NCBI GenBank assembly: GCA_002343445.1
Contig: DDSP01000051.1
Span: forward strand, 3,568-44,686
Source: Chthonomonas sp. UBA2387
GTDB lineage: Bacteria; Armatimonadota; Fimbriimonadia; Fimbriimonadales; Fimbriimonadaceae
Direction of reading: 5' to 3'
DNA length: 41,119 nucleotides
The notes beneath the pieces were generated by a model that saw only the letters and a list, made by a program, of their open reading frames with translations, was not told the DNA's origin and did not search any database. Made by a program: the position numbers and the translations under genes. This document shows, piece after piece, positions 40,301 to 41,119 of this stretch (positions within the stretch are counted from its first letter, which is position 1; the number at the start of each line of letters is the position of its first letter).

Positions 40301-41119
40301 CAGAAGCGCAAGCTGATGGTCGGCGACAAGATGGCGGGTCGGCACGGCAACAAGGGCGTCATTTCCAAGGTGCTCGCCGAGGAAGACATGCCGTTCCTCG
40401 CGGACGGCACGCCGGTGGACATCGTGCTCAACCCCTTGGGCGTTCCGAGCCGTATGAACATCGGCCAGATCCTGGAAACGCACTTGGGCTACGTGGGCAA
40501 GCACCTCGGTGTGCGCTACGTCTGCCCCGCGTTCGAAGGCGCGACGGAGGACGAGATTCTCGAGGAAGTGGAGCGGCTTGCCGAATCCATGCGCCGCAAG
40601 GTGTTGGCCGGCTACTGCAACAGCGAACTCGGTCTCGGCATCTCGGTCGAAGTGGACGACTCGCTCGACATGATCTTCTCCAAGATCGAGGCGCGCTTGC
40701 GCGAGCTCGACGAGGATCACCTCGAAGAAGTGTCGCGCATCGTCGCGGCCGAACCCGTCAAGACGACGACCGAACTGCTCGATGCCGAAATCTGGGGTCC
40801 GCCCACGCTCGGTCCGATGGGCCCTGCGTTCAAGGCACCGGACAGCGTGTACGACTCCATCTTGGAGCGAATCCGAGCCAACATGCTCACCCGAGCCGGC
40901 TTGGATCCCCACACGTGCAAGTCGGTCATTCGCGATGGGCTCTCCGGAGACGTCATCCCGAACCCGATCACGGTCGGAGTCATCTACATGCTGAAGCTGG
41001 AGCACCTCGCGGACGAAAAGATCCACGCGCGTTCCATCGGCCCATACTCGCTCGTCACCCAGCAACCCCTGGGAGGCAAGGCGCAGTTCGGCGGCCAACG
41101 CTTCGGCGAAATGGAAGTG
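37322..41119 (+). CDS. rpoB: RNA polymerase beta subunit, first 1266 residues (runs off right edge)
   Basis: Catalytic subunit of RNA polymerase. ATG 37322 gives MRIVQPSSKRIDRFLEAPNLIELQLNS.... All beta landmarks follow in order, including GTFIINGRERVIVSQLSRSPG, the rifampicin region FFSSNQLSTFMDQTNPLSELTNKRR, CPIETPEGPNIGLI, GYNYEDAILISERL, KLMVGDKMAGRHGNKGVIS and QQPLGGKAQFGGQRFGEMEV at the window edge. Two features stand out. In the rifampicin pocket, residues matching E. coli Q513 and H526 are Thr (codon 38879-38881) and Asn (38918-38920). Between FEGATEDE (residue 1071) and AGLDPHT (1192) there are about 105 residues more than in Bacillus, and the usual DGRTGE is DGLSGD. The gene is not preceded by rplJL. 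Confidence 0.99.
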   Translation, partial: MRIVQPSSKRIDRFLEAPNLIELQLNSYKWFLEEGLPELFETFSPIWDFTHTNKIELVSFTLGEPKYSIQDCRDRDLTFEAPIKAIVRFGGEGRDEIETEVYLGDLPLMTDKGTFIINGRERVIVSQLSRSPGLYFEEGVDSSMQVVVSGRIIPNEGPWLEVESDSNLVVRTQISQTKKLPLTQLIKALHAFKEGRVHVHLPLDRAIHRKLVEPISDPETGEVLVEAGTVLTQAIVDSLPESVAGVKPLMETPLSTNEEIILTFGRLKTLVAMTKEDELLYQIPDKELKIEQRQRLEMLMVADNLVGRRVTEDLVDGEGAVILKKHERIEFETAKKIVALQLPVLEVLEVLPLVEATLDQDTTTTSREAILDIYKRLRPGEAANEEAAKQLILGLFFDVKRYDLGRVGRRFLNQKLGIDVPLTVRNLTSEDLADLLFAMMPYLTREAERDDIDDLKNKRVRSIGELLQSQLRIGFVRMEKVARERMTSTDQENLMPGIILSVKPVSASIKSFFSSNQLSTFMDQTNPLSELTNKRRLSSLGPGGLQRTSAKLEVRDVHRSHYGRICPIETPEGPNIGLISQLTTHARVDEFGFISTPYRKVVDGHVTDEIVYFTAQEENALLIAPADVRADANGRIIDDVIQVRCAGGAVNGASYPEVPRNQVQYMDVSPVQIISVATALIPFLENDDANRALMGANMQRQAVPLLRSDRPIVGTGYERLAAVDSGSAVVARRAGKVVYVTSLEIRVETPEGEVDSYPLLHMVQSNKSTCFTQRPVVELGQQVLTGDPLADGPCCDEAHLALGRNVVVAFMPWGGYNYEDAILISERLVKDDVYSSIHIERHEVEAVDTKLGPEEITRDVPNVGEEALKDLDENGIIRIGAEVRPEDILVGKVAPKGQVEMTAEERLIIAIFGKKAEEVRDVSLRLPHGEKGHVVDVKVFSRFKYLSQSINHVYKESKKRDRLICDRTEEALTQINGDELPAGTNMTVQVYIAQKRKLMVGDKMAGRHGNKGVISKVLAEEDMPFLADGTPVDIVLNPLGVPSRMNIGQILETHLGYVGKHLGVRYVCPAFEGATEDEILEEVERLAESMRRKVLAGYCNSELGLGISVEVDDSLDMIFSKIEARLRELDEDHLEEVSRIVAAEPVKTTTELLDAEIWGPPTLGPMGPAFKAPDSVYDSILERIRANMLTRAGLDPHTCKSVIRDGLSGDVIPNPITVGVIYMLKLEHLADEKIHARSIGPYSLVTQQPLGGKAQFGGQRFGEMEV

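Noticed and set aside
37886..41098. Open frame of 1070 codons antisense to rpoB
   Set aside because: It lies entirely opposite the rpoB coding region. Composition is typical of a mirror frame in GC-rich DNA, with His/Val/Asp-rich, low-hydrophobic-order sequence and no recognisable domain.

Overview
The window is GC-rich chromosomal DNA from a bacterium. It is bounded on the left by the 5' part of rpsL (minus strand, running out of the window) and on the right by most of rpoB (plus strand, running out). Two PEP-CTERM surface proteins, two DUF1559-like prepilin-type proteins, a DUF6785-type membrane protein and a RpoB with a large insertion near its C-terminus suggest Armatimonadota (Fimbriimonadia-like), with the Planctomycetes/Chloroflexota neighbourhood as the alternative. 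This placement is an inference from gene content, not a phylogeny. I see no phage, plasmid, insertion sequence, CRISPR, tRNA or rRNA. Gene packing is tight, with several ATGA-type overlaps and three overlapping convergent gene ends, and no gap exceeds 300 bases.

Left part (1-11.5 kb): rpsL with a long structured leader; a membrane sensor histidine kinase divergent from the tRNA-modification gene mnmG; a three-gene minus-strand operon resembling HcnC-HcnA-HcnB (a heterotrimeric FAD/[2Fe-2S] amino-acid dehydrogenase such as hydrogen cyanide synthase, opine oxidase or D-hydroxyproline dehydrogenase); a PEP-CTERM protein; kynureninase; class I photolyase; a small membrane protein; a tiny zinc-ribbon-like protein; and a SpoU/TrmH-family RNA methyltransferase.

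Middle (11.5-25.5 kb): a YjbH-like outer-membrane protein overlapping a 'ligase-associated' DEXH helicase; an ECF sigma factor; a PPK2-Fhs pair; a second PEP-CTERM protein; a LON-domain protein; a large secreted beta-helix/PA14 protein; and a cluster of a lipoprotein and two tandem prepilin-like paralogues sharing a nearly identical 157-bp block.

Right part (25.5-41.1 kb): an exported D-aminoacylase-type amidohydrolase converging on a five-gene minus-strand operon (BMP-family lipoprotein, argH, DUF6785-like membrane protein, CPBP/CAAX protease, alpha/beta-hydrolase-like protein); a lysine-rich unknown protein; a Pro/Gly-repeat secreted protein with a hairpin leader; a DCC-family thiol oxidoreductase; and rpoB.

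Three themes recur. First, many genes have a TANNNT/CATAAT-type -10 box 6-7 nt before a plausible start codon with no Shine-Dalgarno site, suggesting frequent leaderless mRNAs. Second, both PEP-CTERM genes instead have leaders of about 90 nt with two consecutive stem-loops and a GGAGTAG ribosome-binding site. Third, RpoB differs from E. coli at two classic rifampicin-contact positions, predicting intrinsic rifamycin resistance.
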